Assembly: GCF_002575655.3 (NCBI RefSeq)
Contig: NC_053037.3
Location: forward strand, 326,085,294-326,149,293
Direction of reading: 5' to 3'
DNA: 64,000 nucleotides
From: Aegilops tauschii subsp. strangulata
Lineage: Eukaryota; Streptophyta; Magnoliopsida; Poales; Poaceae
The notes under the pieces are model-generated. The model saw nothing but the letters and a program-made list of their open reading frames with translations, ran no database searches and was not told where the DNA came from. Each line of letters opens with the position of its first letter. Within the stretch, counting starts at the first letter, position 1. Made by a program: the position numbers and the translations under genes. Positions 35,976 to 46,914 of this stretch are shown one piece after another.

Positions 35976-36522
35976 TGTCGTGGATCTAAGACTGACAGTA
36001 GAATGGGGGTGGGTATGAGGAGGCAAAATCCTAGCAATGGCGAAGTTGTTCACGCGAGTTTTACGAGTTCAGGCCCTTCGCGGAGGAAGTAATAGCCCTA
36101 CGTCTCGGAGCCCGGAGGCGGTCGACTGGATTATGCGCGTGTGAGTTACACGGGGTGCGAACCCTTGTCCCAGAGGAGGGGTGGCTTATATAGAGTGCGC
36201 CAGGACCCCAGCTCCCCTCCGTTACACAGGGTTCAATGTTCATAAAGAGGAAGCGTTACAGGTAACGTCTGCAATAAAGTGTTATAAATGATAATTAAGT
36301 CTATGAGTAAATGCCTGACCGTTTGTTGTGTAGAGTGACTTTAGATCTTCTGTATGTCGAGTGGTTTATGTGACGGTCGAGTGACATTGATTCTTCCGAG
36401 TGGAATGTCTCTGGTCGAGTGGATGATGGTACCCTTCGAATGCTTCTGGTTTTAGGGTGATGCCCTTGGGGAGGGTGTCTAGGTCAGGCCTATGACCCTA
36501 CCCTAGGTACATGGCTTCATCA
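35976..36522 (-). repeat. 5' LTR of outer Gypsy
   Basis: 547 bp. On the minus strand it starts TGATGAAGCC and ends CCACGACA. It shares blocks with the inner LTR (the tatataag box, gcgccaggaccccag, and the end near the primer site) but is clearly diverged, with indels in U3. The flank at 36523-36527 (GCCAG) is the expected TSD; its partner is outside the window. Confidence 0.9.
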
Positions 36523-36606
36523 GCCAGTGGCAAGAGCAGCGATGACGACGGGGACGACGGCGGTGCGGGCGAGGTAGTGAACCTCACCGACTCCGACGAC
36601 GAGTAG
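36523..36606 (+). CDS. C-terminal end of a CACTA-encoded protein (partial)
   Basis: The first in-frame triplet after the LTR begins a 27-codon open stretch ending at TAG 36604. It is highly acidic, with SSDDDGDDGG and ending LTDSDDE. It reads toward the CACTA terminus, as expected for the last exon of a CACTA gene cut by the Gypsy insertion. It is too short for family assignment. Confidence 0.4.
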   Translation, partial: ASGKSSDDDGDDGGAGEVVNLTDSDDE

Positions 36607-36654
36607 CTAGATTAGATTAGGGATGAAATGTAATATGTATGAATCGTATGTGTG

Positions 36655-36664
<10 letters not shown>

Positions 36665-36725
<61 letters not shown>
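36665..36725. repeat. (TA)n microsatellite
   Basis: About 30 TA units, preceded by a short (TG)n tract at 36649-36663. It lies within the CACTA end. Confidence 0.95.
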
Positions 36726-36728
<3 letters not shown>

Positions 36729-37192
36729 TCGTTTGTCGGTTTGTCTATATTTCACCGGAGGGGGCTCACTGGAGCGGCGGGGTGCAGTCGTGGCGGCGGC
36801 GGGGTGCAGTCGAGGGCGGACGGGGAGAAACCCTAGCGAGAGAGAGAAGTGAGAGAGAGAAGTGGGAGAGGAGGAGGAGGTGGGCCGTTAGGGCCGTTAG
36901 ATATAACGCCTTTGCCGTCGGCTAGCGGACAACAAAGAACCTTTGCCGTCAGCTTGATGCAACGGCCCACCCCCCCCCCCCCTCTCTTTGTCGTCAGCTA
37001 GCGGATGGCAAAGTTTCTTTGCCGTCAGTTAGCGGACGGCAAACACCTGGCTGACGGCAAATATTTTCGATGTCGTCAGCCAGATCTTTGCTATCCGCTT
37101 TCTCTATGTTGACGACAAAGAACGCCTTTGCCGTCAGCTAGCGGACGGCAAAGGAACGACTGACAACAAATAGTCTGATTCCAGTAGTGTGA

Positions 37193-38540
37193 CTTGGTGA
37201 GGTAGCCCCGTCCAAGCAAGGCGATCCGATGTCCAACACCAATCCTAAAATTCTAGCCAAGAGTAAAACCGACATTGAAGAGGCACACTTGATTTTCATG
37301 TAAAGTTTGTTGTTGGAGAGGCCTCCTTGCCCCAAAACTTAGCGGCATAGGCTGATCTGGTCGAGAACAGTCCATCCTTCTCCCAGGCCCACTGGACCAT
37401 GTCCGTGACCGTGCCCTCAAGGTTCACCGTGGCGACGCGATCCCATTGAGTGAAAAACTCCAGTAACTGCTCCTCCCTTAGTTCCTGGCTGAAATCCCGC
37501 GCCCAGGTGCCGTTCGTCCTTGCTTCCGCGACCGTTCATGATTTCCGTAATCTGCATGGGATTTTGTCATAGATCCCTGGTGCTAGCTCCTGCACCCGAT
37601 AGCCCTGAAGCCAATGATTCTCCCAAAACTAGGAGGCTTTCCCATCACCGATCGTAGTCCTTGTTGCCGCATGGAACAAAGGTATAGATTCTTTTGGCAC
37701 CGTGATCTGGAACTCACACCATGTCCATGTGGGGTCAGCTCTTTTCAACCAAGGCCATCGTGCCTACATTGCTATGTTCAACTATCCGAGGTTGGGGATT
37801 CTTAGGCCTCCTACCCACTTGGGGGTGCACACGGTATCCCATGCCACCACACAGTTTCCACCTTTGGCCTGAGCTTGCCGCACCATAAGAACCCCCTGCA
37901 GATCTTGGTCATTGCCGCAAGTGTCTTAGGCAGAATGTCCAACGCCATCATGGCGTGAATGGGTATCACGCAAAGGATTGATTGGACCAGAAGTAGGCGG
38001 CTCTCCATGTGGGCAAGTAAGCTGCGAGCTGATCCACCAAACCGTGCAACTGCGATGCGGACTATAATCTGATTGTGACTGGTAGTCCAAACTATTTGCA
38101 GGGGAAAGATCCAGTCGGGCACCCCAGGATTTCACTAATCGCCACCATGTCATCTATCGAGCATCGGATGGGTATGGCCGCGCTCTTTAATAAGTTAACC
38201 TTTAGTCCGGAAGCTTCTCCCAAAAGCTCCAAAATTCTTGAGCAAGTTCTCAGCTCAATATCCTGTGGCTTAATGAAAATCATTACGTCGTCTGCAAACA
38301 TAGACACCCTGAGCTTCATTCCCTTCTTGCTAGGGGAGAAAGGAGACCTCGTGTTGTAGCAAACTCAAACATCTTTTGTTGAAAATAGTTCTCCCTGGCA
38401 CTCCGTTGACCAATATCCTCGTGGAAGTACTCCCAAGTAGTCCACAAATCCATGAGAGCCACCTTTCACCAAAGCCCAATTTCCTCAGCATCTCAACGAG
38501 AAACGACTATTGGTAGCTAATCATCCTTCTCTTAAGTCCC
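37193..38540 (-). pseudogene. LINE reverse transcriptase relic
   Basis: Minus-strand pieces in shifting frames. Near 38500-38390 there is an RT block (RKLGFGERWLSWI, ILVNGVPG). The catalytic-type FADD in VSMFADDVMIF is at about 38298-38287, followed by SGLKVNLLKS. At 38122-37811 lie RLLLVQSILCVIPIHAMMALDI and CRGFLW, the usual region after RT in plant LINEs. A zf-RVT-like piece follows near 37330-37200 and is cut at the CACTA end. Multiple stops and frameshifts make this a dead fragment. The 5' end of the element is not visible. Confidence 0.82.
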
Positions 38541-39830
38541 GTCTGTTCCTGGATTCACTGGCCTCTGAGTCACTACGGGGAGAAAGGAGAGGTTCCTGGA
38601 TTGTTGGGCGGTTTCCAGGTGGAGAAACCATGGCGCATTGGTAGCTAGTTCCGCTGTGGCCATGGTGGAGCTGGAAGAGAAGAAGAGACTATTGTGGGAG
38701 GAACTATGGCGGTGGACAAAGTCTAACATCATACATGTCAAAATTGGTGGGATGTCAAAATCAAAAGTTCACGCAGTTGACCGCAAGCTGGGAACACTGA
38801 AGACGCATGTTGGCGTTCAACGTGACCGCTCGTGGAATATGAGTTCCAGATAAGGAAAACACCAACCGTAACCGAAGTTGCCTCAACTTATTTTGCAAGT
38901 CGCAAACGTAATTCAACGTTGGAACCGGGGCATGCAGGTACGTGGCGTTGGACTAGAGCGCCATGGCACGTGTTCTACCAACACATGTCTCCCAAAGACT
39001 AATCGTCGTCTATCAACACGCAGTCCGGTCGTCCCATGCACAGATCTGCATTCACTTGATCTTTCGTAGATGAGCAAACACGTACGTACGATGATCGATC
39101 AGCGTAAACGGAAGACTACTAGAGATGACACGGCCGGCCTTGTGTGCTCCGGTCGTCCCGTCCCGCCCAAGCGCGTGCTCCCATGCCAGTAAACGCAAGA
39201 GGTGCCGTCATGCAAAGGTGCAACAACAAGACGGACGAATTCCACAAAGCGCACGGTAGGATTAGGATTAGGTATATGGCCATGCATGTCCCTGGCCATG
39301 CGTTGCACATGTAAATTCTAATTTGCAGCGGTCGTCCAGACATATTTTCCTTGCCTTTTTTGGTTTCCAACGGGAGTTTTGGGGCGCTATCTGGTTTTAA
39401 AAAGCCAGCCAGGGAGAGCTTGTGCAGGCGCTTTCGGTGCACGGCATGACCACTCTACGTGCGACGCTGCAACTTTATGACCTGTATGTACGAAGACGCA
39501 CGCTAGCTGCTTCAAATGGGAAGGAGAAAGCAGATAGTCAGCTCTTTCCGAAAGAAACACGCTCTCGATCGAGTGCAAACCCAGACAGATTGAGGCGACG
39601 AGCGGCCCATGCAGCCAGCCAACTAGACCAGGTTGGTGCCGTGCCGCGTCCCTACGCTCGCTTTTCGTCGTCCAACTTTGCTCCCTTTTTTTCCCACACG
39701 GATCTTCTCATTTCAAAGGGATTAAAAGAAAAGACCACTTCCCCGGCCTGCTGTGGACTGTAGAACCATCACGGAAACAGCCCAGGGCGCAAAAATGTGC
39801 ACTAAAGCATGCGGTGCAAAAAGGCCTCCA
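38541..39830. other. Upstream region of the P450 gene, no gene seen
   Basis: I see no supported coding frame, repeat or element boundary. The short open frames present have no recognisable motif. Composition becomes typical of single-copy plant promoter sequence toward the P450. Confidence 0.6.
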
Positions 39831-39836
39831 CCATCT

Positions 39837-39848
39837 TTTATATATAGC
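39837..39848 (+). promoter_or_regulatory. TATA box of the P450 gene
   Basis: TTTATATATAGC lies about 150 bases before ATG 39995. The sequence between is pyrimidine-rich and without an ATG in the final 85 bases except an in-frame upstream ATG at 39905. Confidence 0.65.
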
Positions 39849-39994
39849 GGTGGAATGGAAGGTGATCACCACACCACTCGATCGTATCCTACGCCCCCAC
39901 CCACTTGATCACCGCAAGAGAGCAAAGCATCAATCAACCCCATTCCCCTTGTGCTGCCTGCTCCGGCCTGTTCTGTTCCCCGGCGACGAGCGTG

Positions 39995-42711
39995 ATGGGA
40001 TCGCCGGTTTCTTTTCCACGGGAGCTGCTGCTCTACGTGGTCGCGGGCGCGGCGATCGCCTGGTGCGCCGTGCGGGCGCTGGACTGGGCGTGGTGGAGGC
40101 CCCGGCGCCTGGACCGCGCGCTGCGGTCGCAGGGCCTCCGGGGCACGCCGTACCGCTCCGTGGCCGGCGACGCGCCGCTTGCCGAGAGGCTCAACGAGGA
40201 CGCGAGGTCCCGGTCCATGCCGCTGGGCTGCCACGACGTCGTGCCCCGGGCCATGCCGCTGTTCCACCAGACCATGAAGGAGCACGGTACGTCTCCTACT
40301 TCTCTTGTTCTCTTCCTACTAGTCTGCCCCTTGACCTTGGAGTCGGCTGCATTGGTTTGCCTTGGAAACTTCTTTGGTCTCGTCACTCGGTCGTCCGGGA
40401 ACATGTTTCCAAGAGCAGACTCAGTTTTCATCAATTTTTTTGTCTTTTTTTGCGGGAAATCTTCCGATTTATTCATCTTCAATCATGGCAGTACAACGAA
40501 TACCAAAAATAATAAAATTTACATTTAGATCCGTAGACCACCTAGCGACGACTACAAGCACTGAAGCGAGCCGAAGGTGCGCCGCCGTTTATCGGAATCA
40601 TTTTTTCTTTGTATACACTGCTATTGGCTATTTTTTTCTCATGCTAATTTCCTTTTGCGCGGCTTTTTCTCATGCTATTTTGAAGTTCAATTCAACTTTA
40701 TTAATTGTAGTTTCGTAGCAGATTAGAGCAACCAGATTTACAAACACTCAAGGTATCTAGCTATAGGAGCATTTGTAAAAGAGAGTATCAACAAGGAAAT
40801 CCCATGCTGCATGATTGCATCCAAGGCCATATTCCTATTGCGTACGCTAGCTAGTAGACATCATCATTCCAAAGAGGAAAACACCAACTCAATAGTCCAG
40901 TTCGAAAGGTACCCACACTAATGTGATGATGACTAGACTCTAGATCCCACCCTTCTTATTTTAGTGGGTGCATCGGGCTTCATTTTTCTATCCACCAAAT
41001 CTAATGATGTTCTAGCAAACTAGACAATCCCTACCCCACTTAGGTAAATGGGCTAACCGAAAATGAAAATGTAGATGTGTATTCATAATAACTGAAGAAA
41101 GGAAAAAGAACTGCTGATACAAGGTACTCTCTCCGTTTGGAATTACTTGTCACAAAAATGGATGTATCTATAACTAAAATACATCTAGATACATTCATTT
41201 CTTAGACGAGTAATTCCGAACAGAGGGAGTACCTCGTGATTGTCTAAAATCATTTCATTTCAGGTAAAATGTCTATCACTTGGTTTGGACCGTCACCTAG
41301 AGTGACCATTACCAAGCCCGCACTGGTGCGAGAAGTACTGTGCAACAAGTCCGGCGACTTTGAGAAGCTCAAGTTGGGCCGACTTCAGAGGATGTTGCAC
41401 AATGGCATTGGCAGCCACGAGGGCGAGAAATGGGCCAAGCACAGGAGGATCATCAACCCTGCCTTCCATCTCGAGAAGCTCAAGGTGATTTTTGTTTTTT
41501 GTTCGGTCATTGACATGGCAGACTAGCATTGGTTGGCTCCAGGGAGTGACAAAATTGGTGTCCAATTTTCAGCGCATGCTGCCAGCTTTCGCTGCATGTT
41601 GCACGGACCTGGTGGACAGATGGGAAGGCCTAGCCGCGGGTGATGCGGCATGCGAGGTAGATGTCTGGCCCGACATGGAGAACCTGACAGGGGATGTCAT
41701 CTCTCGCGCCGCCTTCGGCAGCAGCTACCTGGAGGGCCGGAGGATCTTCCAGCTTCAGGGGGAGCAGATCGAGCTCACCGTGCTCGCCATGAACAAGATA
41801 CATATCCCTGGTTATTTGTGAGTGTTTCTAGTTACTCTCCTTTTGCACGTCAATCAATTGTGCAGACTGTACTGATGCACTCACTGTTTATGTGCAGGTT
41901 CTTTCCTACAAAAGCCAACCGAAGGATGAGACAGATCGCGGCCGAGATCGAGAGGATCCTGAAGGGCATCATCGCGAAAAGAGAGAACGCCTTGAGGGCC
42001 GGCGAAGCCACGAGCGACGATCTTCTCGGGCTGCTGCTGGAGTCCAACATGGCACACACCAGGGCGGGCGGCAATTCCAAGGCCGGCATCACAACCGACG
42101 ACGTGATCGGAGAGTGCAAGCTATTCTACTTCGCCGGCATGGAGACCACGTCGGTGCTGCTCACGTGGACGATGATCGTCCTCTGCATGCACCCGGAGTG
42201 GCAGGACCGCGCCAGGGACGAGGTCGTGCATGTCTTCGGCGACCGCACGCCGGATTACGACGGGTTAAGTCGCCTGAGAATTGTGACCATGGTGCTGTAC
42301 GAGGTGCTGCGGCTGTACACGCCGCTGACGGCGCTCCAGCGCAAGACGTACAGGCCGACGGAGCTCGGCGGCGTCAGGTACCCGGCGGGCGTGGTGCTTA
42401 TGCTGCCGTTGTTGAGCGTCCACCACGACAAGGAGGTTTGGGGCGCGGACGCCCATGAGTTCAGGCCGGAGAGGTTCTCCGAGGGGGTCTCCAAGGCGTC
42501 CGTCGACGCGCCGGCCTTCTTCCCGTTCGGCTGGGGCCCGCGGATCTGTGTCGGCCAGAACTTCGCGCTGCTCGAGGCTAAAATGGGGCTCGCCATGATC
42601 CTGCAGCGCTTCTCCTTCGACCTCTCGCCGTCCTACACGCACGCGCCCTTCACCGTTGGCCTGCTGCAGCCTGAGCACGGCGCGCAGGTCAGGCTCAAGA
42701 GGCTTCAGTGA
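39995..42711 (+). CDS. Cytochrome P450, CYP72A type (four exons)
   Basis: Exons 39995-40286, 41264-41484, 41573-41817 and 41898-42711 join with GT..AG junctions into 523 codons without a stop. An N-terminal hydrophobic anchor (about residues 8-28) would hold it in the ER membrane. Motifs are I-helix AGMETT (332-337), the ExxR pair E388/R391 in EVLR, PERF (443-446) and the haem loop FGWGPRICVG with Cys470. The wording of the haem loop and the proline-rich LRGTPYR start fit the CYP72A family. CYP72A enzymes are NADPH-reductase-dependent monooxygenases acting on triterpenoids, gibberellins or other small molecules; the substrate cannot be read here. ATG 39995 is chosen over in-frame 39905 because it starts directly before the anchor. 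It is a single gene flanked by transposons. Confidence 0.92.
41127..41229. mobile_element. Stowaway MITE in P450 intron 1
   Basis: A 103-bp element with inverted ends ctctctccgtttggaattac and gtaattccgaacagagggag, flanked by TA (41125-41126 and 41230-41231). The core has tacatctagatacat. It is of the Tc1/Mariner Stowaway type common in Triticeae (Athos-like). It sits 34 bp before the exon 2 start. Confidence 0.9.
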
Positions 42712-43589
42712 GCTACAGTACATATTACAAAATCAGTTGATCTGCATGTACAGCATACTGGTGGATTCTAAGACTAACTAACGCACTCAAGACTCAACTA
42801 CGTGTAAAAGGCCTGCTTGTGTATTGACTTTAGATGGAAGTCGGTTGTATCAGATGACTGAAGTTTCTCGACCAACGGTCAAATTTTCATTTGGAGAAAC
42901 ACTATATATCTTTCTTCTTTTAAACCATGCGTAACTTTTTTTCGAAAAAGATCAGATATATTATAAAAATTCACCGAAAGCACCTCAAACATAATAAAAA
43001 TTGCATCGAGGTCCATGGACTACCGAACGACCTTTGCCGCCGCCAGAACGAGCCACCGACGCACCGCTCTCGCCTCTTCCATACCGGAGCCGGCCTGACC
43101 TTGTCGATGACAACCCACTATATATCCTACAATTAAGATGCATACACACACTCCACCACCAAACAACATACTGCCGTGGAGTTTCAAGATGTGTCACGCT
43201 ATGGACGGGAATTAATATCACATACTCCCTCCGTTCGGAATTACTTGTCTTGAAAATGAATGTATCTAGAACTAAAATACGTCTAGATACATCCATTTCT
43301 GCGACAAGTAATTCCGAACGGAGGGAGTACCATTGAAGTAATTCGCTTAACAAAGTTCTGCTAAAACGAGACAAACAAAATGTCGGACCAAGGGTTTGAT
43401 CTCTCGTTGCTGGGATACAACGACCCATCTTAGCTACCAACCACGGCTTGGTTCATAATGATTGGAATTGTTATTGCCGTGGAAACAACAACAAAAATAG
43501 AGGGTATGACATTGTTAGTACTCCAGAAGAAAAATAGCGGGGTATGTACGGAAGGCCTTATAGTGAAAGTCACCGGGCATGTTTGGTTG
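42712..43589. other. Downstream region of the P450 gene
   Basis: No coding frame is supported. At 42940-43110 there is sequence I recall as a common wheat dispersed repeat (aaaattcaccgaaagcacct), of uncertain class. A Stowaway MITE follows at 43225-43327. The stretch from 43574 (gggcatgtttggttgc) may be one end of another MITE, split by the Gypsy at 43595. Confidence 0.5.
43225..43327. mobile_element. Stowaway MITE downstream of P450
   Basis: 103 bp with near-perfect inverted ends ctccctccgttcggaattac and gtaattccgaacggagggag, flanked by TA at 43223-43224 and 43328-43329. It is the same family and length as the intron copy and better preserved. Confidence 0.93.
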
Positions 43590-43594
43590 CCATC

Positions 43595-44507
43595 TGATAG
43601 AGGTGAGGGGCCCGATCTTTCGATGAGATGATAGCTATCGATTTGGTGGAGTTGACTTTGACGATCCGACTACAAACATGCATGACGCTGCGCCTTAGCA
43701 ATCGCCTAAACCAATCTCCTGAGGTTACTGACGATGCTGGAAGCACGATCAGCCTGACCATGAAGATTTATTCCTCCACGCAATCGAAGAACAAGTAAGA
43801 ATATGATAACATAGATGAAGTATTGATAAATGTGAGAATCCGAAAGTGGTCTTGGTCTGGTCGTTGGACACAAACGAAGTACACGAAGTTGCAATGGCTA
43901 ACTTTTAATTAACAAATCCCCAGGAAAAAGCTACTAGATGGATCTACTCATATAGGAGCAAGGGGCGGCGGCCAAGGAGGTGGGAGGACGTCCCAAGGCA
44001 TCCTAAAACTAATCCTAGGTCGTACAAGGTCCATGGGCCCAAGTGGAGGTGAGACAACACCTTTGGACTTGTAGTTTGACTCGGATTCTGCTGCAGCGTC
44101 AGATTGTTTCATCAATATCTCAATTGGGTTGGAGCACGAAATCTACTTTCCAACAAAAAAAGAATCACCCAATTCGGAGTCTAGATGAAAGAGTTCTTTG
44201 TGTTTTGAGTTAGGTATGTCTGTGAAGTCCAAAACGTGAGAGACTTGGACTCTATCTTCTCTTGGCCCAAAAGTGACGTGAGAGGACTTTTTGAACATCA
44301 CCTAAAGTTCTCTTTTTCCTTATCTTCATATTTGGATTGTACAAATGTCTAATACACCTGCAATTAGACATGGCACAAAAATTTGTGAAGTATTTTTGTC
44401 TTGGATAACATAAATAAATTATTGCATAGTTTGCATTAAAAATCACCTCACAAATATGCATATATGCAATATTGTTAGTCGTATCCATGGTAGCCATGTC
44501 CTCATCA
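43595..44507 (-). repeat. 3' LTR of gag-only Gypsy
   Basis: 913 bp. On the + strand it runs from TGATAGAGGTGAGG to CTCATCA. It is homologous to 59850-60872, which carries additional insertions (for example near 60055-60085 and 60395-60430). Confidence 0.9.
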
Positions 44508-44520
44508 TCCTCCCCTTCTT
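44508..44520 (-). other. Polypurine tract of gag-only Gypsy
   Basis: The minus strand reads AAGAAGGGGAGGA directly before the 3' LTR start TGATGAGGAC. Confidence 0.8.
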
Positions 44521-44791
44521 GAAAACAAAGTCGTCCTCGACGTTGCTTAATCCGAAATGTGGCTAACAAAAGAGACAAGGTGTACATGTTGTATATGTAT
44601 ATGTCATCCATTTTTACTTCCTTTGGCTTTTACACATATAACACGTGTATACATGAGGAACTTTCATAGTTCATAAAATATAAAGCCAAAATATTATCAT
44701 AAGTAGAAGACATGAAAATATTGCTACTCAATTTGCACATATAAGTCAATCTTTTATTAATATCAAAAGATTGACAATGTTCATCATTAAA
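44521..44791 (-). other. Gypsy internal sequence left of CACTA insertion
   Basis: AT-rich internal sequence of the gag-only Gypsy between polypurine tract and CACTA. No coding frame is recognisable. Confidence 0.6.
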
Positions 44792-45290
44792 CACTACTGC
44801 AGGATGGTCAAAACGCGACACTATGATCAGAGAACCTTCGACAAAACTGTGTGTGATGCCATAATCGCAAACGATGGTATAAAAAAAGTCAAAAAAGGTG
44901 ACAAACATTTGTGATGACAGATGCATAAAACACGGTTCAGAATTTAGTTGCGTGTGCGATGCAGGGCATACGGTTCAGCTCAATTAACTGTTTGGGACGA
45001 TGAGGCACAAAAGAGATGGGCAGCCAGATGAAGGCGTGTGCGATATACAACATACGGTTCAATGGGATAAGATGTGTGTGATTAGGCAACACAATGGAAA
45101 CGGTTCAACTGAACAAGATGTGTGTGATACGCGGCAAACATGTCCGTAATCTGAAATGTGTGCGAAGACAATAATAACACAGACGATTACTGCTAATAAC
45201 ACAGACAATAATAACACAGACGATTGCTGCTAGTAAACATCCAATTACATAAGTGACTATACAGATCATTCGCACACACCTCAATAAACA
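44792..45290. repeat. Left terminal and subterminal repeats of CACTA
   Basis: After the CACTACTGCAGG end, variants of gtgtgtgatg with acggttca and gcaaac recur about every 60-70 bases to about 45180. A short direct repeat, aataataacacagacgatt, follows at 45168-45225. Confidence 0.75.
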
Positions 45291-45324
45291 ATTGCATGCA
45301 TTCTAAAGTAGGAGAAACGATCAT

Positions 45325-46065
45325 CTAGTCATCTACTTCTTGTGACGCTCCCGCCACTGCTATGTGGCTCGATCCCTCGTCTGGGTCAGGAAGAAGATAG
45401 TTCCTCATGTCAACGATCCGCCTGTACATCTCATAGCTTGTGTACGCGTCCATGGCCGCGTACTTGACATGTTGTTCATCCAGTCTCTTATGCCACACAC
45501 TGTGCCATGCGTTCTTGTCCTTATTGCTCTCTTGCTTCATCTCCACGTAGTAGGGGTCGATGATGGCCGAGGCGAGGTCAACCAGGGAGTTCAGTTTGTT
45601 TTTGTCGCTGCCCCGGACCTTGTAGTGGTGCTGGATGTTGACAAGATTCGGGCATTTCAAGTCCGAAACCTTGAGCGCTTTTAGATCGTTGGTGGTGTCC
45701 ACCGTAACGAAACTGTAGTCGGAGCTATTGATAAACCTGGAGAAACGCTCGCAAGGCCTTGTGGCAAGGTGGAAGTGGTAGACGAGGACGTCATGTCGCA
45801 CGCACAACTGGGCGACAACAACCTTCTGATCATGCCTGGCACGACCGATGGTGTACTCGAGGTCGAAGCCGACCACTCGGTACTTGTCCTCGGCAAGGAA
45901 CTGCTCCATAGTTTGGATGGAGCTCTCCACCGAGACCGGATCTTCGTGTACACCACCGAGAGGGCCTTCCCCCTCACGTGGGTGTCCACTACGTGATGCG
46001 TGGTGAACTGCCCGCCGTTGTTGTCGTCGGCCGCTGGGAGCCATTGGAGCCACGTGGAGCGCCAT
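45325..46065 (-). CDS. 3'-5' exonuclease-like protein (DEDDy, WRN-exo type) in CACTA
   Basis: A 246-codon minus-strand frame. The exonuclease fold is recognisable by Exo I (VGFDLEYT, Asp and Glu), Exo II (VDTTNDLKALKV, Asp) and Exo III (KYAAMDAYTSYEMY, Tyr and Asp), so all four acidic residues of the DEDDy class and the Tyr are present. Such domains remove nucleotides from the 3' ends of DNA or RNA. Helicase or RQC domains of true WRN proteins are absent, as in many stand-alone plant relatives. The first about 35 residues look out of register. A better N-terminus (GGQFTTHHVVDTHV) lies in another frame (45681-46382), suggesting a frameshift near 45940. A TATA-like box (minus CTTTTATTCC, near 46155) lies upstream. 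Confidence 0.75.
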   Translation of the reverse strand: MALHVAPMAPSGRRQQRRAVHHASRSGHPREGEGPLGGVHEDPVSVESSIQTMEQFLAEDKYRVVGFDLEYTIGRARHDQKVVVAQLCVRHDVLVYHFHLATRPCERFSRFINSSDYSFVTVDTTNDLKALKVSDLKCPNLVNIQHHYKVRGSDKNKLNSLVDLASAIIDPYYVEMKQESNKDKNAWHSVWHKRLDEQHVKYAAMDAYTSYEMYRRIVDMRNYLLPDPDEGSSHIAVAGASQEVDD

Positions 46066-46384
46066 TGGAACCGCTGGATGTCCTCTCTGTATGTGTCCTC
46101 GTTGGTGTGCTTATTGTGTCGTGTGAGACGAGAGATGAAGGTAAATGGTCGCAGGAATAAAAGGGGGCCCAAAACACTGGCGGCACGCGTGGAGGGATGA
46201 GGGCAGAGCACCCGGAGGGACGCGAGAGAAGAGCGCGCGCGGCGGGTCGCGAGCAGAGCGCACCACGGCCGCCTGAACCGCAAGCAACCACACGCATAGA
46301 GCAGTTGAACACGCAGGAAATGGTCGCCTACAAGCCGGCCGACGGTAGCGTCGCTGCGTAGAGAGCGGCCGTGTGGTACCACCT

Positions 46385-46820
46385 CCGTCTAGTCTATAGT
46401 CTCCTTAATTTATATTCCGTGCCATACTTTGCCCTCAAATTTAACCAACAAAATGTTAATGCATGTTTTAAAAATTATATAATTGGAAACTATGTTCAAA
46501 TACAAATCCAACTATATAATCTTTGGCGACATGCATTCGTATTTTATTAGTTAAATCATACTTATAAACCAGGACGGTGGTATAGTAGGTAATTAAATTG
46601 CAAACGTTTTTTATTAACCGTATGTGTATGTGGCCTTTCGTCCTCCTCTCGCACGTCTTGTCACTTCGCTGTCGCAGACGGCTTACAGCGCAAGCTTGCG
46701 TAGCGCCCGGGGGCGTTCTTTTTGCCAAACGGTGGCGCCCATGAATCGTCGGTGAGCCCGTTCCCGTGCAAGCTTCCCGCCCGACTCGGTGAAATCCCCC
46801 GAAATCCCAATGCTTACGGG
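46385..46820. other. Region between exonuclease and Ala-rich ORF
   Basis: AT-rich at first, then GC-rich. Probably the divergent upstream regions of the two flanking genes. No frame is recognised. Confidence 0.5.
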
Positions 46821-46825
46821 CCTGC

Positions 46826-46833
46826 TATAAAAA
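46826..46833 (+). promoter_or_regulatory. TATA box before Ala-rich ORF 1
   Basis: TATAAAAA lies 89 bases before ATG 46915, with a C/T-rich leader between, as in a functional plant core promoter. Confidence 0.6.
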
Positions 46834-46914
46834 CCCTCACGGCCGGCGAGTCCTGCGTCGCATTTTCCCCTTCATCCCTATAGCTTATCTCGTCTGCTTC
46901 TCCCACATTCGCCA

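Larger units (their letters stand above)
30794..36522 (-). mobile_element. Outer Gypsy LTR retrotransposon, 5' part
   Basis: The upstream half of the minus-strand Gypsy whose other half is 1-2567. It contains the 5' LTR (35976-36522), primer site (35956-35974), gag-protease, RT, RNase H and the first part of integrase. The inner Gypsy interrupts it inside the integrase zinc domain. Compared with the inner copy it has its own set of breaks, so the two decayed separately. Right of 36522 lies CACTA-type sequence. Confidence 0.93.
36523..37189 (+). mobile_element. CACTA transposon terminus
   Basis: The right end reads CCAGTAGTG (37181-37189), the inverse of a CACTACTGG terminus, and is followed by unrelated LINE sequence. 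Between 36905 and 37150 the words tttgccgtcagct and agcggacggcaaag recur in both orientations at least five times, as CACTA subterminal repeats do. The outer Gypsy cuts it at 36522; the other end is outside the window. TGA at 37190-37192 would be one copy of the 3-bp TSD. Confidence 0.75.

Noticed and set aside
38638..38853. 71-codon frame upstream of the P450
   Set aside because: No motif, no promoter or splice evidence; length is within chance expectation.
41850..42723. Long alternative frames over P450 exon 4
   Set aside because: They are GC-driven shadows of the P450 reading frame.
42985..43440. 151-codon minus-strand frame
   Set aside because: It runs through a Stowaway MITE and a dispersed repeat, so it is not a gene.
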